Of a stretch of 64,000 nucleotides of DNA, positions 1 through 9,178 are shown in pieces; positions within the stretch are counted from its first letter, which is position 1, and each line of letters starts with the position of its first letter. The notes beneath the pieces were generated by a model. The model did not search any database. It worked only from the letters and a program-made list of their open reading frames with translations, and was not told the origin of the DNA. A program made the position numbers and the translations under genes. This stretch comes from Afifella sp. IM 167 (GTDB lineage: Bacteria > Pseudomonadota > Alphaproteobacteria > Rhizobiales > Afifellaceae), in the NCBI RefSeq assembly GCF_020144925.1, contig NZ_NSLC01000007.1, positions 1 through 64,000 of the forward strand, in the 5' to 3' direction.

Positions 1-16
1 CCCTTTCCCGCCCATC

Positions 17-736
17 GTGACCAGGCCCGGCGAGCGCGGCACCATGACCCATCGGGTCTATCGGGCGCTGCGCGAGGCGATCGTCACGATGCGGCTTCTG
101 CCCGGCAATCTCCTGTCGGAGGCGGAAGTGGCGCGGCAGATGGGCATCTCCCGGCAGCCGGCGCGCGAGGCCTTCATCAAGCTTGCCGAGATCGGACTCC
201 TCAGGATCGTCCCGCAGCGCGGCTCCTTCGTCGCCGAAATCTCGGCCCGCGACGTCGCCAATGCGCGCTTCATGCGCGAGGCGATCGAGACGGCGATCGC
301 GCGCAAGGCCTGCGAGAGCGCGACGGCGCGTGACCTCTCGGCGATCGAGCGGCTCGTGGAGGACCAGGAGCGGGCGGCAAAGGAGAACGACCAGGAATGG
401 TTTCTGGAGCTCGACGATGCCTTCCACCAGCAGATCGCGGCGAGTGCCGACTGCCTCTACGGCTGGCGGATCGTGGAGGACCTCAAGGCCCAGATGGACC
501 GGGTGCGCTTCCTGTCGCTGCCGGAAGCCACGCCCATCGCCAAACTGATCGCCCAGCACCGGGGGATCGCCGCCGCCATCGGCGCGCGGGACCCGGAGGC
601 CGCGGCCAACGGCATGCAGACGCATCTTGCCGAAATCCTCTCCTCCCTGCCCAAGCTCGCCGCCCGGCACGCCGAGATGTTCACCGACGAAGAGGCCGAG
701 CCGGCCGGCCGCCAGGAAGACAGGGTCAGAACGTGA
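17..736 (+). CDS. GntR-family (FCD) transcriptional regulator of uronate operon
   Basis: This is a GntR/FadR-type repressor. An N-terminal winged helix (about residues 10-75, with [17 protein letters not shown]) precedes an all-helical FCD effector domain. The FCD metal ligands are visible as an Asp/His in DDAFHQQI, a His in AQHRGI and a His in QTHLAE. It overlaps the mannonate dehydratase start by four bases (GTGA), so it heads the uronate operon and probably senses a uronate intermediate, as UxuR/ExuR-type regulators do. The GTG at 17 is used; an ATG at 44 is an alternative. The frame stays open to the window edge, so a start further upstream cannot be excluded. Confidence 0.85.
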   Translation: MTRPGERGTMTHRVYRALREAIVTMRLLPGNLLSEAEVARQMGISRQPAREAFIKLAEIGLLRIVPQRGSFVAEISARDVANARFMREAIETAIARKACESATARDLSAIERLVEDQERAAKENDQEWFLELDDAFHQQIAASADCLYGWRIVEDLKAQMDRVRFLSLPEATPIAKLIAQHRGIAAAIGARDPEAAANGMQTHLAEILSSLPKLAARHAEMFTDEEAEPAGRQEDRVRT

Positions 737-1941
737 AGATCATCGACGCCCGGGTCATCGTCTCCTCTCCGGGGCGCAACCTCGTTACCTTGAAGATCGA
801 GACGGAGGACGGGATTTCCGGCATCGGCGACGCGACGCTGAACGGGCGCGAGCTCGCCGTCGTCGCCTATCTGCAAGACCACGTCGTCCCCTGCCTCATC
901 GGCCGGGACGCGCGGCGCATCGAGGATATCTGGCAGTATCTCTACCGGGGCGCCTACTGGCGGCGCGGCCCGGTGACGATGACGGCGATCGCCGCCGTCG
1001 ACGTCGCGCTCTGGGACATCAAGGCGAAGGCGGCCGGCATGCCGCTCTACCAGCTTCTCGGCGGGCGCAGCCGCGAAGGCGCCCTCGCCTACGGCCATGC
1101 CGACGGGCGCAACCTCGAAGAGGCCCTCGCCTCGGTGGAGAAGTACCGCAAGGCCGGCTACCGGGCGATCCGCGTGCAATGCGGCCTGCCCGACATCGAG
1201 AAGGTCTACGGCGTGCATGTCGGCGAAGGACCCTACGAGCCGGCGCAGCGCGGCCTCCCCGAGGAGGAGCGCTGGTCGACGCCGGCCTATATGCGCTTCG
1301 TGCCGACGCTCTTTGCCGCCGTGCGGGAAAATTTCGGCGAGGAGGTCGCCCTCCTCCACGACGTGCACCACCGGCTAACGCCCAACGAGGCGGCCCGGGT
1401 CGGCAAGGATCTGGAGCCCTACCGGCTCTTCTTCATGGAAGACGCGACGCCGGCGGAGAACCAGGAGGGTTTCCGCCTCATCCGGCGCGCCACGACCACC
1501 CCCCTCGCCACGGGGGAAGTGTTCAACTCCGTATGGGACGCCAAGGCGCTGATCACCGAGCAGCTCATCGACTATGTGCGCGCCACGATCGTGCATGCCG
1601 GCGGCATCAGCCACATGCGCACGATCGCCAGCCTCGCCGGGCTCTACGGCGTGCGCACGGGCTTTCACGGGGCCACCGACCTCTCGCCGGTGACGCTCGG
1701 CGCGGCGATCCATTTCGACACCTGGCTGCCGAATTTCGGCATTCAGGAATACATGGCCCATGCGGAGGAGACGATGCAGGTCTTCTCGCACGGCCACCGC
1801 TTCGAGGACGGCTACCTCATCGTCAGCGAGGCGCCGGGGCACGGCGTGGAGATCGACGAGGCCAAGGCCGCGCTCTACCCTTACCAGCCGGCCTATCTGC
1901 CGGTGAACCGGCTCGAGGACGGAACGGTCTGGGATTGGTGA
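733..1941 (+). CDS. manD: D-mannonate dehydratase, enolase superfamily (ManD/RspA type)
   Basis: This enzyme dehydrates D-mannonate to 2-keto-3-deoxygluconate in the cytoplasm. The 402-residue protein has the enolase-superfamily capping domain and barrel. From the GTG start at 733, the residues described for characterised ManD enzymes fall at the same numbers: Arg147, Tyr159, Asp210, His212, Glu236 and Glu262. Those are the Tyr-Arg dyad, the catalytic His and three Mg2+ ligands. It overlaps the regulator by GTGA and is followed after one base by uxaC. It appears to replace the unrelated UxuA dehydratase. Some family members are slow enzymes with other roles, but the intact active site and operon favour mannonate. 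Confidence 0.9.
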   Translation: MKIIDARVIVSSPGRNLVTLKIETEDGISGIGDATLNGRELAVVAYLQDHVVPCLIGRDARRIEDIWQYLYRGAYWRRGPVTMTAIAAVDVALWDIKAKAAGMPLYQLLGGRSREGALAYGHADGRNLEEALASVEKYRKAGYRAIRVQCGLPDIEKVYGVHVGEGPYEPAQRGLPEEERWSTPAYMRFVPTLFAAVRENFGEEVALLHDVHHRLTPNEAARVGKDLEPYRLFFMEDATPAENQEGFRLIRRATTTPLATGEVFNSVWDAKALITEQLIDYVRATIVHAGGISHMRTIASLAGLYGVRTGFHGATDLSPVTLGAAIHFDTWLPNFGIQEYMAHAEETMQVFSHGHRFEDGYLIVSEAPGHGVEIDEAKAALYPYQPAYLPVNRLEDGTVWDW

Positions 1942-1942
1942 G

Positions 1943-3358
1943 ATGAAAGCTGCCGACCGGCTACACCCCGACCGGCTCTTTGCCAGCGAGCCGGAGCAGC
2001 GAAGGATCGCGCGCGCACTCTACGAGGAGGTCGCGGAGCTTCCCATCATCTCGCCCCACGGGCATTGCGATCCGCGCTGGTTCGCCGAGAACGAGCGCTT
2101 CCCGGACCCGGCCGAACTCCTCATCGTGCCGGACCACTACGTCTTCCGCATGCTCTATTCGAAGGGCGTTTCGCTCGACGCGCTCGGCATTCCCCGCCGC
2201 GACGGCACGCGCGAAAGCATCGACCCGCGGCGCGTCTGGCAGATTTTCGCCGACCACTGGTACCTCTTCCTGGGCACACCTACCCGGCTGTGGATGGACT
2301 ATGTCCTCGTCGAGGTGCTCGGCATTTGCGAAGAGCTGACGCCGGAGAGCGCGCCCGCCATCTACGACGCGATCGAGTCTCGGCTCGCCGAACCCGGCTT
2401 CCGGCCACGGGCGCTCTACGAGCGCTTCGGCCTGGAGGCCCTCGCGACCACGGATTCGGCGAGCGACAGCCTGGAGCACCATCGCGCCATCGCCGATTCA
2501 GGCTGGAAGGGGCGCATCCTGCCGACCTTCCGGCCCGATGCGGTGACGGACGCCGCCAAGCCCGGCTTTGCCGAAGAGGTCGAGAAGCTCGGCGCGGTTT
2601 CAGGCGAATCCGTCGACACGTTCGACGGCTATCTGAGGGCGCTGCATCACCGGCGGCAGTTCTTCCGCTCCATGGGCGCCACGGCGACCGACCACGGGGC
2701 CGAGAGCCCGACCGTGCTCGACCTCGGACATCAAGAGGCGGCAGCGCTTTACGACAAGGCGCTGAGAAAGAGAATCACGCCTCAGGAGGCGGCCGCCTTC
2801 TCCGCCCACATGCTCTTCGAAATGGCGCGGATGAGCGTCGAGGACGGGCTCGTCATGCAGCTGCATGCCGGCTCGCTGCGCGATCGCAACCGACCCCTCT
2901 TCGAGGCCTACGGGCCGAATGCCGGGGCCGACATCCCGCAGGCCGTCAGCTTCGTCCACGGGCTGAAGCCGCTGCTGGACGCCTTCGGCAACGAGCCGCG
3001 CTTCACCCTCATTCTCTTCACCCTCGACGAGACGACCTATGCGCGCGAGCTCGCCCCGCTCGCCGGCCATTATCCCAGCCTCCTCCTCGGGCCGCCCTGG
3101 TGGTTCCATGACAGCCCGGAGGGCATCCTGCGCTATCGGCATACGGTGACCGAGACGGCCGGCTTCTTCAACACGGCCGGCTTCAACGACGATACGCGCG
3201 CCTTCCTGTCGATACCGGCGCGCCACGACCTTTCGCGGCGGATGGACTGCCGGTTCCTGGCCGAGCTGGTGGCCGAGCATCGGCTGACGATGGCGGAAGC
3301 CAGGATGCTCGCCCGCGAACTCTCTCACGGGCTCGCCAAGCGCGCCTACCGGCTGTGA
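1943..3358 (+). CDS. uxaC: Glucuronate/galacturonate isomerase UxaC
   Basis: Uronate isomerase converts D-glucuronate to D-fructuronate and D-galacturonate to D-tagaturonate, the entry step of hexuronate catabolism. The 471-residue length is normal for the family. The amidohydrolase-type metal motif is seen near the N-terminus as His39-Gly-His41 in SPHGHCDPRWF, and the C-terminal sequence ending in ARELSHGLAKRAYRL is typical. The ATG lies one base after the ManD stop, and the stop overlaps the next start (GTGA), so translation is probably coupled through the operon. Confidence 0.94.
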   Translation: MKAADRLHPDRLFASEPEQRRIARALYEEVAELPIISPHGHCDPRWFAENERFPDPAELLIVPDHYVFRMLYSKGVSLDALGIPRRDGTRESIDPRRVWQIFADHWYLFLGTPTRLWMDYVLVEVLGICEELTPESAPAIYDAIESRLAEPGFRPRALYERFGLEALATTDSASDSLEHHRAIADSGWKGRILPTFRPDAVTDAAKPGFAEEVEKLGAVSGESVDTFDGYLRALHHRRQFFRSMGATATDHGAESPTVLDLGHQEAAALYDKALRKRITPQEAAAFSAHMLFEMARMSVEDGLVMQLHAGSLRDRNRPLFEAYGPNAGADIPQAVSFVHGLKPLLDAFGNEPRFTLILFTLDETTYARELAPLAGHYPSLLLGPPWWFHDSPEGILRYRHTVTETAGFFNTAGFNDDTRAFLSIPARHDLSRRMDCRFLAELVAEHRLTMAEARMLARELSHGLAKRAYRL

Positions 3359-4716
3359 CCGCCTCCCCGTTTCGCATCGTCCATCTGGGCGTCGGCAATT
3401 TCCACCGCGCCCATCAGGCCTTTTACACCCAGAAGGCCAACGCGGCCGCCGGCGAGGCATGGCGCATCACCGGCGTCTCGCTGCGCCGCCCCGACACGCG
3501 CGACGCGCTGGCGCCGCAGGGCTTTCGCTACACCGTCGAGATCAACGCGCCGGACGAGACGCGCTACGAGACGATCTCGGTCCTCGACGACATCCTCGTC
3601 GCCAGCGAGGACCCCTCTTCCGTCGTCGCGGCGATCGCCGATCCGAGGACGGCGCTCGTCACGCTGACGGTGACGGAAAAGGGCTATCACCTTCGCCCCT
3701 CCGACCGGAGGCTCGACCTCGACGACCCGAAGATCGCCGCCGACATGACAGCCGAGGTCCCGACGACGACCATCGGCATCCTCGCGGAGGGGCTGGCGCG
3801 CCGCATGGCGGAGGGCGCAGGGCCCTTGACGGTGCTTTCCTGCGACAACCTTCCGGAGAACGGCGCCGTCCTGGAAGCCGCGATCCTCGCCTTCGCCGGC
3901 GAAAGGCGGGCCGGCCTCGGCCAATGGATTGCGACACACGCCGCCTTCCCCTCCTCCATGGTGGACCGGATCGTGCCGGCGACCAGCGAAGAACTGAAGG
4001 CGCGTGTACGGCAGGCGACTGGACAGAACGACGCCTGGCCGGTCGCCACCGAAGACTTTTCCGAATGGGTGATCGAGGATCGTTTCGCCGGCCCGCGCCC
4101 CCTCTGGGAGATGGCCGGCGCGCGCCTCGTCCCCGATGTCCGCCCCTACGAGATGCGCAAGCTCCGCATGCTCAACGGCGCGCATTCGGCGCTCGCCTAT
4201 GCCGGCACGCTCGCCGGCAAGACATTCGTGCACGAGGCGATCGCGGACGAGGATCTCGCCGGGCTGGCGAGAGCCGTCATGACCGAGAGCGGCGAGACGC
4301 TGCCGGAGGAAGTGCGAGTCGCTTCAGGGGAATACGCCGAGGCGTTGATAAAGAGATTCTCCAATGGCGCGCTCAATCATCGCCTGAGGCAGATCGCCAT
4401 GGACGGCAGCCAGAAGCTGCCGGCGCGCCTCGTCGCGCCGCTCAACGAGCGCGTTGGCAAAGGCCTGGAATCGCCGGGGCTGGAGCGGGCGATCGCCTCT
4501 TGGATCGCCTTCCTCGGTCGCGATTTCCGCGACGGCGAGCCGGTCGACGATCCGCTGGCGGAGCGGCTCAAGGCGCATTGGAGCAGCGCCGACGGGTTCG
4601 TAAGCTTTGCGCGCGCTGTCCTGACGGAGCCGGCGGTCTTCAGCGATCTCGCCGCGCGCCGGCCGGAGGTTGCCGAAAGACTTGCGGCGCACGCCGAGGC
4701 GATCTTCGCCGCCTAG
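3355..4716 (+). CDS. uxuB: Mannitol dehydrogenase-family oxidoreductase, probable fructuronate reductase
   Basis: This is a 453-residue long-chain polyol dehydrogenase. It has the family signature GVGNFHRAHQ at residues 12-21 (nucleotide-binding start) and the catalytic segment KLRMLNGAHS in the middle, containing the Lys/Asn/His of the family. In context it should reduce D-fructuronate to D-mannonate with NADH, linking UxaC to ManD. Mannitol or tagaturonate as substrate cannot be excluded from sequence, since this family mixes all three. The start is a GTG overlapping the uxaC stop. The gene ends convergently with mntR, overlapping it by four bases. Confidence 0.85.
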   Translation: MTASPFRIVHLGVGNFHRAHQAFYTQKANAAAGEAWRITGVSLRRPDTRDALAPQGFRYTVEINAPDETRYETISVLDDILVASEDPSSVVAAIADPRTALVTLTVTEKGYHLRPSDRRLDLDDPKIAADMTAEVPTTTIGILAEGLARRMAEGAGPLTVLSCDNLPENGAVLEAAILAFAGERRAGLGQWIATHAAFPSSMVDRIVPATSEELKARVRQATGQNDAWPVATEDFSEWVIEDRFAGPRPLWEMAGARLVPDVRPYEMRKLRMLNGAHSALAYAGTLAGKTFVHEAIADEDLAGLARAVMTESGETLPEEVRVASGEYAEALIKRFSNGALNHRLRQIAMDGSQKLPARLVAPLNERVGKGLESPGLERAIASWIAFLGRDFRDGEPVDDPLAERLKAHWSSADGFVSFARAVLTEPAVFSDLAARRPEVAERLAAHAEAIFAA

Positions 4717-5162
4717 CCTTTCGCCGCTTCCCGTGCGCTCTTTTCCACGAAGGCGCGGAAGGCGGCCAGCGTCTCCTCGCTGACATGGTGCTCGATGCCC
4801 TCGGCGTCCTGTTCGGCCGTCTCGCGCGTCGTACCGATGGCAAGCAGGAAGTCGCGCACAATCGCATGGCGCTTGCGCGATCTGGCCGCCATCGCCCTGC
4901 CCTCGTCAGTGAGGAAAATGGCGCGGTAGGGCTCCGACTTCACCAGTCCGTCGCGAATGAGGCGCTGGATCGTCCGGTTCACCGTCGCATGGGTGACGCC
5001 GAAGCGCTCGGCGAGGTCGGTGGCGCGCGCCTCGCCATGGGCGGCGATGAGATCGTCGATCAGCTCGACATAATCCTCCGCGACTTCGAACTGATGCGCC
5101 TTGCGCACGCGCTCGAAGGCGGCGCGCTGACGCGCGGGATTGAGAAGGCTCGTCTCGGCCAT
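4713..5162 (-). CDS. mntR: Manganese-responsive DtxR-family repressor MntR
   Basis: This 149-residue protein has a DtxR-type winged helix (FGVTHATVNRTIQRLIRDGLV) and a C-terminal dimerisation/metal domain. The family metal ligands appear as the Glu residues of FEVAEDYVELI, the His in RKRHAIVRD and the EGIEHH segment. It should repress the divergent metal importer when Mn2+ is replete. The ATG at 5162 was chosen because it gives the normal family length and has AGGTG just upstream. An in-frame start at 5219 would place a 19-residue tail over the putative operator. Confidence 0.87.
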   Translation of the reverse strand: MAETSLLNPARQRAAFERVRKAHQFEVAEDYVELIDDLIAAHGEARATDLAERFGVTHATVNRTIQRLIRDGLVKSEPYRAIFLTDEGRAMAARSRKRHAIVRDFLLAIGTTRETAEQDAEGIEHHVSEETLAAFRAFVEKSAREAAKG

Positions 5163-5223
5163 TTGCACCTGTCCCCTGCCGGCGAACTGCGACAGTAACA
5201 AATTTTCGCGGGCGCACAATGCT

Positions 5224-5235
5224 TAGCCGAAGCTA
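5224..5235. promoter_or_regulatory. Candidate MntR operator (TAGC-N4-GCTA)
   Basis: The dyad TAGCCGAAGCTA lies between mntR and the metal importer. As I recall it, the enterobacterial MntR box has the core TAGC-N4-GCTA, which matches exactly, although the outer flanks here do not. The site is 62 bases from the mntR ATG and about 40 bases upstream of the importer's promoter-like hexamers, so it could serve both genes. Confidence 0.45.
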
Positions 5236-5275
5236 CGTCGCAGACGATCCTCCCCCCTGCCCGAGGTACGGTGCC

Positions 5276-5302
5276 CTTGACGAAGCTTGGAGAAACTATA
5301 AT
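5276..5302 (+). promoter_or_regulatory. Candidate sigma-70 promoter of the metal ABC operon
   Basis: CTTGAC (5276-5281) and TATAAT (5297-5302) both match sigma-70 hexamers well. The spacer from TTGACG is only 14 bases, clearly shorter than the usual 17. Either the promoter needs help from an activator or only the -10 is used. GAGG at 5330-5333 is the likely ribosome binding site. Confidence 0.4.
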
Positions 5303-5345
5303 TTCACCCGGAGCTAAAAAACTCATTACGAGGTTCATATTGGCG

Positions 5346-6341
5346 ATGCCGTCAAATCTCCGGCGCCTGGCAGCGGCCCTTGCGGGGGCAGCGCTCGGCG
5401 GACTCCTTTCCGGAGCTGCGGCGCAGGCCGACGAGAAGCCTCGGGCCATTACCACGGTCGGCATGATCGCCGATGTCGCCCAGAACGTCGCGGCCGAATG
5501 CGTCGCCAGCGAAGCGCTGATGGGCCCCGGCGTCGATCCGCATCTCTATCAGGCGAGCGCCGGCGACGTGCATGCCTTCGACCGCGCCGACATCATCCTC
5601 TATTCCGGCTATGCGCTGGAGGGCCAGCTCGGCGACGTCCTGGAGCGCTTTGCGCGCCGCAAGCCGACCGTCGCGGTCTCCGAGCAGGCGATCGATCCCT
5701 CCGAACTGATCGGCGCGCCGGGCGGGCACGGCATCGATCCGCATCTGTGGATGGATGCCAGCCTCTGGGCGCGCCTTGCGCCGACCATCGCCGAAGCGTT
5801 CCTTGAGGTCGCGCCGGATTGTTCGGCCGCAATGCAGGCGAACGCGGCTGCCTATCAGGCGCAGCTTGCGGCCCTCCACGACTGGGTAAAGACGAGCATC
5901 GCGACGATCCCGGAGCGGCAGCGCATCCTCGTGACCGCGCACGACGCCTTCGCCTATTACGGCCGCGCCTACGGCATCGAGGTCACCGGCATCCAGGGCA
6001 TCAGCACCGAGGCGGAGGCGAGCGTCGCCGATATCCGCAACGTGGCGCAGCTCGTCGTCGACCGGAAGGTGCCGGCGATCTTCGTGGAATCGACCATCAA
6101 TCCGCGGACCGTCCAGGCGATCGTCGATGCGGCGCGCCAGAAGGGTCAGGAGGTCCAGATCGGCGGCCAGCTCTATTCCGATGCGATGGGCGAGCCCGGC
6201 ACGGCCGGCGGCACCTATCTCGGAATGATCTTCGAAAACACGCGCACCATCGTGGAGGCGCTCGGCGGCGAGCCGGCGCCCCTGCCCGGCGCGCTCAAAC
6301 CCTGGGCGGACAAGTGGAATGTTGATGTCGCCCAGCGCTGA
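5346..6341 (+). CDS. mntA: Mn/Zn ABC transporter periplasmic binding protein (TroA-like)
   Basis: This is a cluster A-I metal-binding protein of about 331 residues. It has a Sec signal peptide ending near AAAQADE. The four metal ligands are visible as His66 (DPHLY), His133 (DPHLW), His199 (AHDAF) and Asp279 (YSDAMG). Three His plus one Asp is the TroA pattern rather than the His2-Glu-Asp set of PsaA/MntC. There is no His-rich loop as in ZnuA. With MntR alongside, manganese is the likely cargo, with zinc or iron possible. An in-frame TTG at 5340 sits better relative to GAGG and may be the true start. Confidence 0.85.
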   Translation: MPSNLRRLAAALAGAALGGLLSGAAAQADEKPRAITTVGMIADVAQNVAAECVASEALMGPGVDPHLYQASAGDVHAFDRADIILYSGYALEGQLGDVLERFARRKPTVAVSEQAIDPSELIGAPGGHGIDPHLWMDASLWARLAPTIAEAFLEVAPDCSAAMQANAAAYQAQLAALHDWVKTSIATIPERQRILVTAHDAFAYYGRAYGIEVTGIQGISTEAEASVADIRNVAQLVVDRKVPAIFVESTINPRTVQAIVDAARQKGQEVQIGGQLYSDAMGEPGTAGGTYLGMIFENTRTIVEALGGEPAPLPGALKPWADKWNVDVAQR

Positions 6342-7128
6342 CCGCGCTCTCGACCTTCAGAACGGCGCCGAACCCCTGCACGAGCCCGGGCTTGCCGTGC
6401 ATGTGGAGGACCTGACGGTCAGCTACCACGAAAAGCCCGTCCTCTTCGACATCGACCTCAACGTGCCGCCGGGCGTGATGTGCGCCGTCGTCGGGCCGAA
6501 CGGGGCGGGAAAATCGACGCTGATCAAGTCGATCCTCGGGCTGGTGAAGCCGACTTCCGGGCACATCACCCTGCACGGCCTTTCCTACCGCGAGGTGCGA
6601 TCGAGGGTCGGCTACGTGCCGCAGCGCTCCACCGTCGACTGGGACTTTCCGACCACGGTCCTCGACGTCGTCACCATGGGCCTTTACGGCCGCCTCGGAT
6701 GGTTCAAACGGCCGGGCCGGCACGAACGCCGCAAGGCCGAGGAAGCGCTGCGGCTGGTCGGCATGGAAGACTTCGCGCGGCGCCAGATCAGCCAGCTTTC
6801 CGGCGGCCAGCAGCAGCGCGTCTTCCTCGCCCGCGCCCTGGTGCAGGAGGCTGACGTCTATTTCCTCGACGAGCCGATGGCGGGTGTCGACGCGACCACC
6901 GAAAGGGCGATCGTGAAAATCCTCGGCCGGCTGCGCGACGCCGGCAAGACCGTCATCGTCGTCCATCACGACCTGCAGACGGTAACGACCTATTTCGACT
7001 GGCTCGTTCTCCTCAATGTGCGCGTCATCGCGCAGGGGCCGGTGCAAGAGACCTATACGGCGGAGAACCTGCGCGCGGCCTATGGCGGCCAGATCGCGCT
7101 CCTCGATCGCGGCGCGCCGGCCGAATGA
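6319..7128 (+). CDS. mntB: Mn/Zn ABC transporter ATP-binding protein
   Basis: This ATPase of the metal importer has Walker [10 protein letters not shown], signature LSGGQQQR, Walker B VYFLDEP and the switch His in VVHHD. At 269 residues it has a normal length with a short N-terminal extension. It overlaps the binding-protein gene by 23 bases and the next permease gene by ATGA, so all four importer genes are co-transcribed. Confidence 0.92.
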   Translation: MLMSPSADRALDLQNGAEPLHEPGLAVHVEDLTVSYHEKPVLFDIDLNVPPGVMCAVVGPNGAGKSTLIKSILGLVKPTSGHITLHGLSYREVRSRVGYVPQRSTVDWDFPTTVLDVVTMGLYGRLGWFKRPGRHERRKAEEALRLVGMEDFARRQISQLSGGQQQRVFLARALVQEADVYFLDEPMAGVDATTERAIVKILGRLRDAGKTVIVVHHDLQTVTTYFDWLVLLNVRVIAQGPVQETYTAENLRAAYGGQIALLDRGAPAE

Positions 7129-8264
7129 ACGGCGCCCTCGCTTTCCTTTCCGACTACACGATCCAGAACGTCGCTTTCGGCGCCGCCATCCTCGGCACGA
7201 TCTCCGGCGTGCTCGGCGTCTTCGCCGTGCTGCGCCAGCAGAGCCTGCTCGGCGATGCGCTCTCGCATGCGGCCCTGCCCGGCATCTGCCTCGGCTTCCT
7301 CCTCGCCGGCAGCCGCTCGCTTCCGGCGATCCTCGCCGGCGCACTCCTCACAGGCATTCTCGCCGCCCTCGTCATCCTGGTCCTCACCAGCCGCACGCGC
7401 CTGAAGACGGATGCGGCGATCGGCATCTCGCTGTCGGTCTTCTTCGCCGCCGGCGTGGTGCTCCTCACCTATATCCAGGGCACGGGAAATGCCTCGCAGG
7501 GCGGCCTCGACACCTTCCTCTTCGGCCAGGCGGCGGCAATCCTGAGATCCGACCTCTACGTGATGGGCGCGATCGCGCTCGTCGGCCTCGGCATCGTCGC
7601 GGCCTTCTGGAAGGAGTTCAAGCTCGTCACCTTCGATCCGGATTTCGCCGGATCGCTGGGCATGCCGGTCAGGCGCATCGAGACGGCACTGACGCTCCTC
7701 ATCGCCCTCGCCGTCGTCGTCGGCCTGCAGATGGTCGGCGTCGTGCTGATGGCGGCGATGGTCATCGCGCCGGCCGTGGCCGCAAGGCAATGGGCGCGCT
7801 CGCTGGGCGCCATGGTGACGCTCTCGGCGCTTGCCGGCATCGTCGCCGGCGCCTCGGGCGCCCTCCTCTCCTCGCTCGCCTCCGGCCTTGCTACCGGGCC
7901 GCTCATCGTCCTCGCCGCCACGCTCCTCGTCATCGTCTCTCTTCTCTTCGCCCCGCAGCGCGGCATCCTGTGGTCGGTAATTCGGCGGCGCAGAGCCGCG
8001 CATCACCTTCGCGGCAGGCAGGTCCTCGCCACGATCCATGATCTGGCGAGCGCGCATCACGACACGTCCTATCCGGCGGAGCAGTCGATGCTCGACGCCT
8101 ATCACGGCCTCGGCACCGGCGCGGTCCTCTCCCGGCTCGAAGGCCGCGGGCTCGTGCGGCGCACCACCCACATGCCGCAGGAGGGGCCGCATTGGGAGCT
8201 TACCGAGGAAGGTCGCGCACAAGCCCGCGAGAGTCTCGGCGAGACGCCGCCGGAGAGCGCCTGA
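7125..8264 (+). CDS. mntC: Mn/Zn ABC transporter permease with C-terminal winged-helix domain
   Basis: Residues 1 to about 285 form an ABC-3 family permease with eight or so hydrophobic segments. Family members normally stop there at 280-300 residues. This protein continues for about 90 residues with a basic linker ([12 protein letters not shown]) and a soluble domain containing [14 protein letters not shown] and [13 protein letters not shown], which reads as a winged-helix DNA-binding fold like the DtxR N-domain. Similar fusions are known in some metal permeases. The domain would face the cytoplasm. It overlaps the neighbouring genes at both ends. Confidence 0.88.
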   Translation: MNGALAFLSDYTIQNVAFGAAILGTISGVLGVFAVLRQQSLLGDALSHAALPGICLGFLLAGSRSLPAILAGALLTGILAALVILVLTSRTRLKTDAAIGISLSVFFAAGVVLLTYIQGTGNASQGGLDTFLFGQAAAILRSDLYVMGAIALVGLGIVAAFWKEFKLVTFDPDFAGSLGMPVRRIETALTLLIALAVVVGLQMVGVVLMAAMVIAPAVAARQWARSLGAMVTLSALAGIVAGASGALLSSLASGLATGPLIVLAATLLVIVSLLFAPQRGILWSVIRRRRAAHHLRGRQVLATIHDLASAHHDTSYPAEQSMLDAYHGLGTGAVLSRLEGRGLVRRTTHMPQEGPHWELTEEGRAQARESLGETPPESA

Positions 8265-9169
8265 TGCTCGCCGCCGCCCTGGAAAACATTCCGCTGATGA
8301 TCGTCGCGACGGGCGCGCTCGTCGGCATCGCCGCCGCGCTGCCGGGCACCTTCCTCGTCCTCAGGGGCTCTTCGCTGCTTTCCGACGCCATCAGCCATTC
8401 CATCGTGCTCGGAATCGTCCTCGTCTGGATGATGAGCGGGGCGCAGAGCGGGCCGCTCCAGCTCATCGGCGCGGCGGTCACGGGGCTTGCCACCGTCTTC
8501 CTCACCGAACTCGTCGCCGGCACCGGACGAGTGAAGAACGACGCGGCCATCGGGCTCGTCTTTCCGGCCCTCTTCTCGATCGGCGTCCTCCTCCTCAACG
8601 TCTATGCGCGCGACGTCCATATCGACCAGCACACGGTGCTACTCGGCGAGATCGGTTTCGTCTGGCTGGATACGGTGGCGCTCGGCGCCTACGAAGTGCC
8701 GCGATCGCTCCTTTCGATGGGCGCGATGTGCGCGATCAACCTTGTCTTCGTCGTCCTCCTCTTCAAGGAGCTGAAGCTCGCCACCTTCGACCGGGCGCTC
8801 GCCGCCGCGCTCGGCTTCATGCCCGGCCTTCTCTTCTACGCGCTGCTCGCGCTGACCAGCGCGACGGCCGTCGCCGCCTTCGACGCGGTGGGCGCCGTCC
8901 TCTTCATCGCCTTCGTCATCGTGCCGCCTTCGGCGGCCTATCTCCTCACCGACCGGCTCTCGCTGATGCTCCTCCTGTCGGCGGCGATCGCGACGCTTTC
9001 CAGCATCGCCGGCTATGTCGTCGCCGTCCTGTTCGACGTTTCCATCGGCGGGATGATGGCCGTGATGACCGGGCTTTTCCTCCTCCTCGCCTTCCTCTTC
9101 GGACCGCGCTACGGCATCATCGCGCAAGCGCTCCGGCGCCGTCGCGCGGCGACGGTGACGCCGGCCTGA
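8264..9169 (+). CDS. mntD: Mn/Zn ABC transporter second permease
   Basis: This is a 301-residue ABC-3 family permease with multiple hydrophobic segments and the typical family phrase FKELKLATFDRALAAALG. The ATG at 8264 overlaps the previous stop (TGATG); an upstream in-frame extension is unlikely. Together with the preceding permease it forms the heterodimeric membrane channel, as in TroCD and SitCD. It lacks the winged-helix tail of its partner. Confidence 0.9.
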   Translation: MLAAALENIPLMIVATGALVGIAAALPGTFLVLRGSSLLSDAISHSIVLGIVLVWMMSGAQSGPLQLIGAAVTGLATVFLTELVAGTGRVKNDAAIGLVFPALFSIGVLLLNVYARDVHIDQHTVLLGEIGFVWLDTVALGAYEVPRSLLSMGAMCAINLVFVVLLFKELKLATFDRALAAALGFMPGLLFYALLALTSATAVAAFDAVGAVLFIAFVIVPPSAAYLLTDRLSLMLLLSAAIATLSSIAGYVVAVLFDVSIGGMMAVMTGLFLLLAFLFGPRYGIIAQALRRRRAATVTPA

Positions 9170-9178
9170 GGGCGCGGC

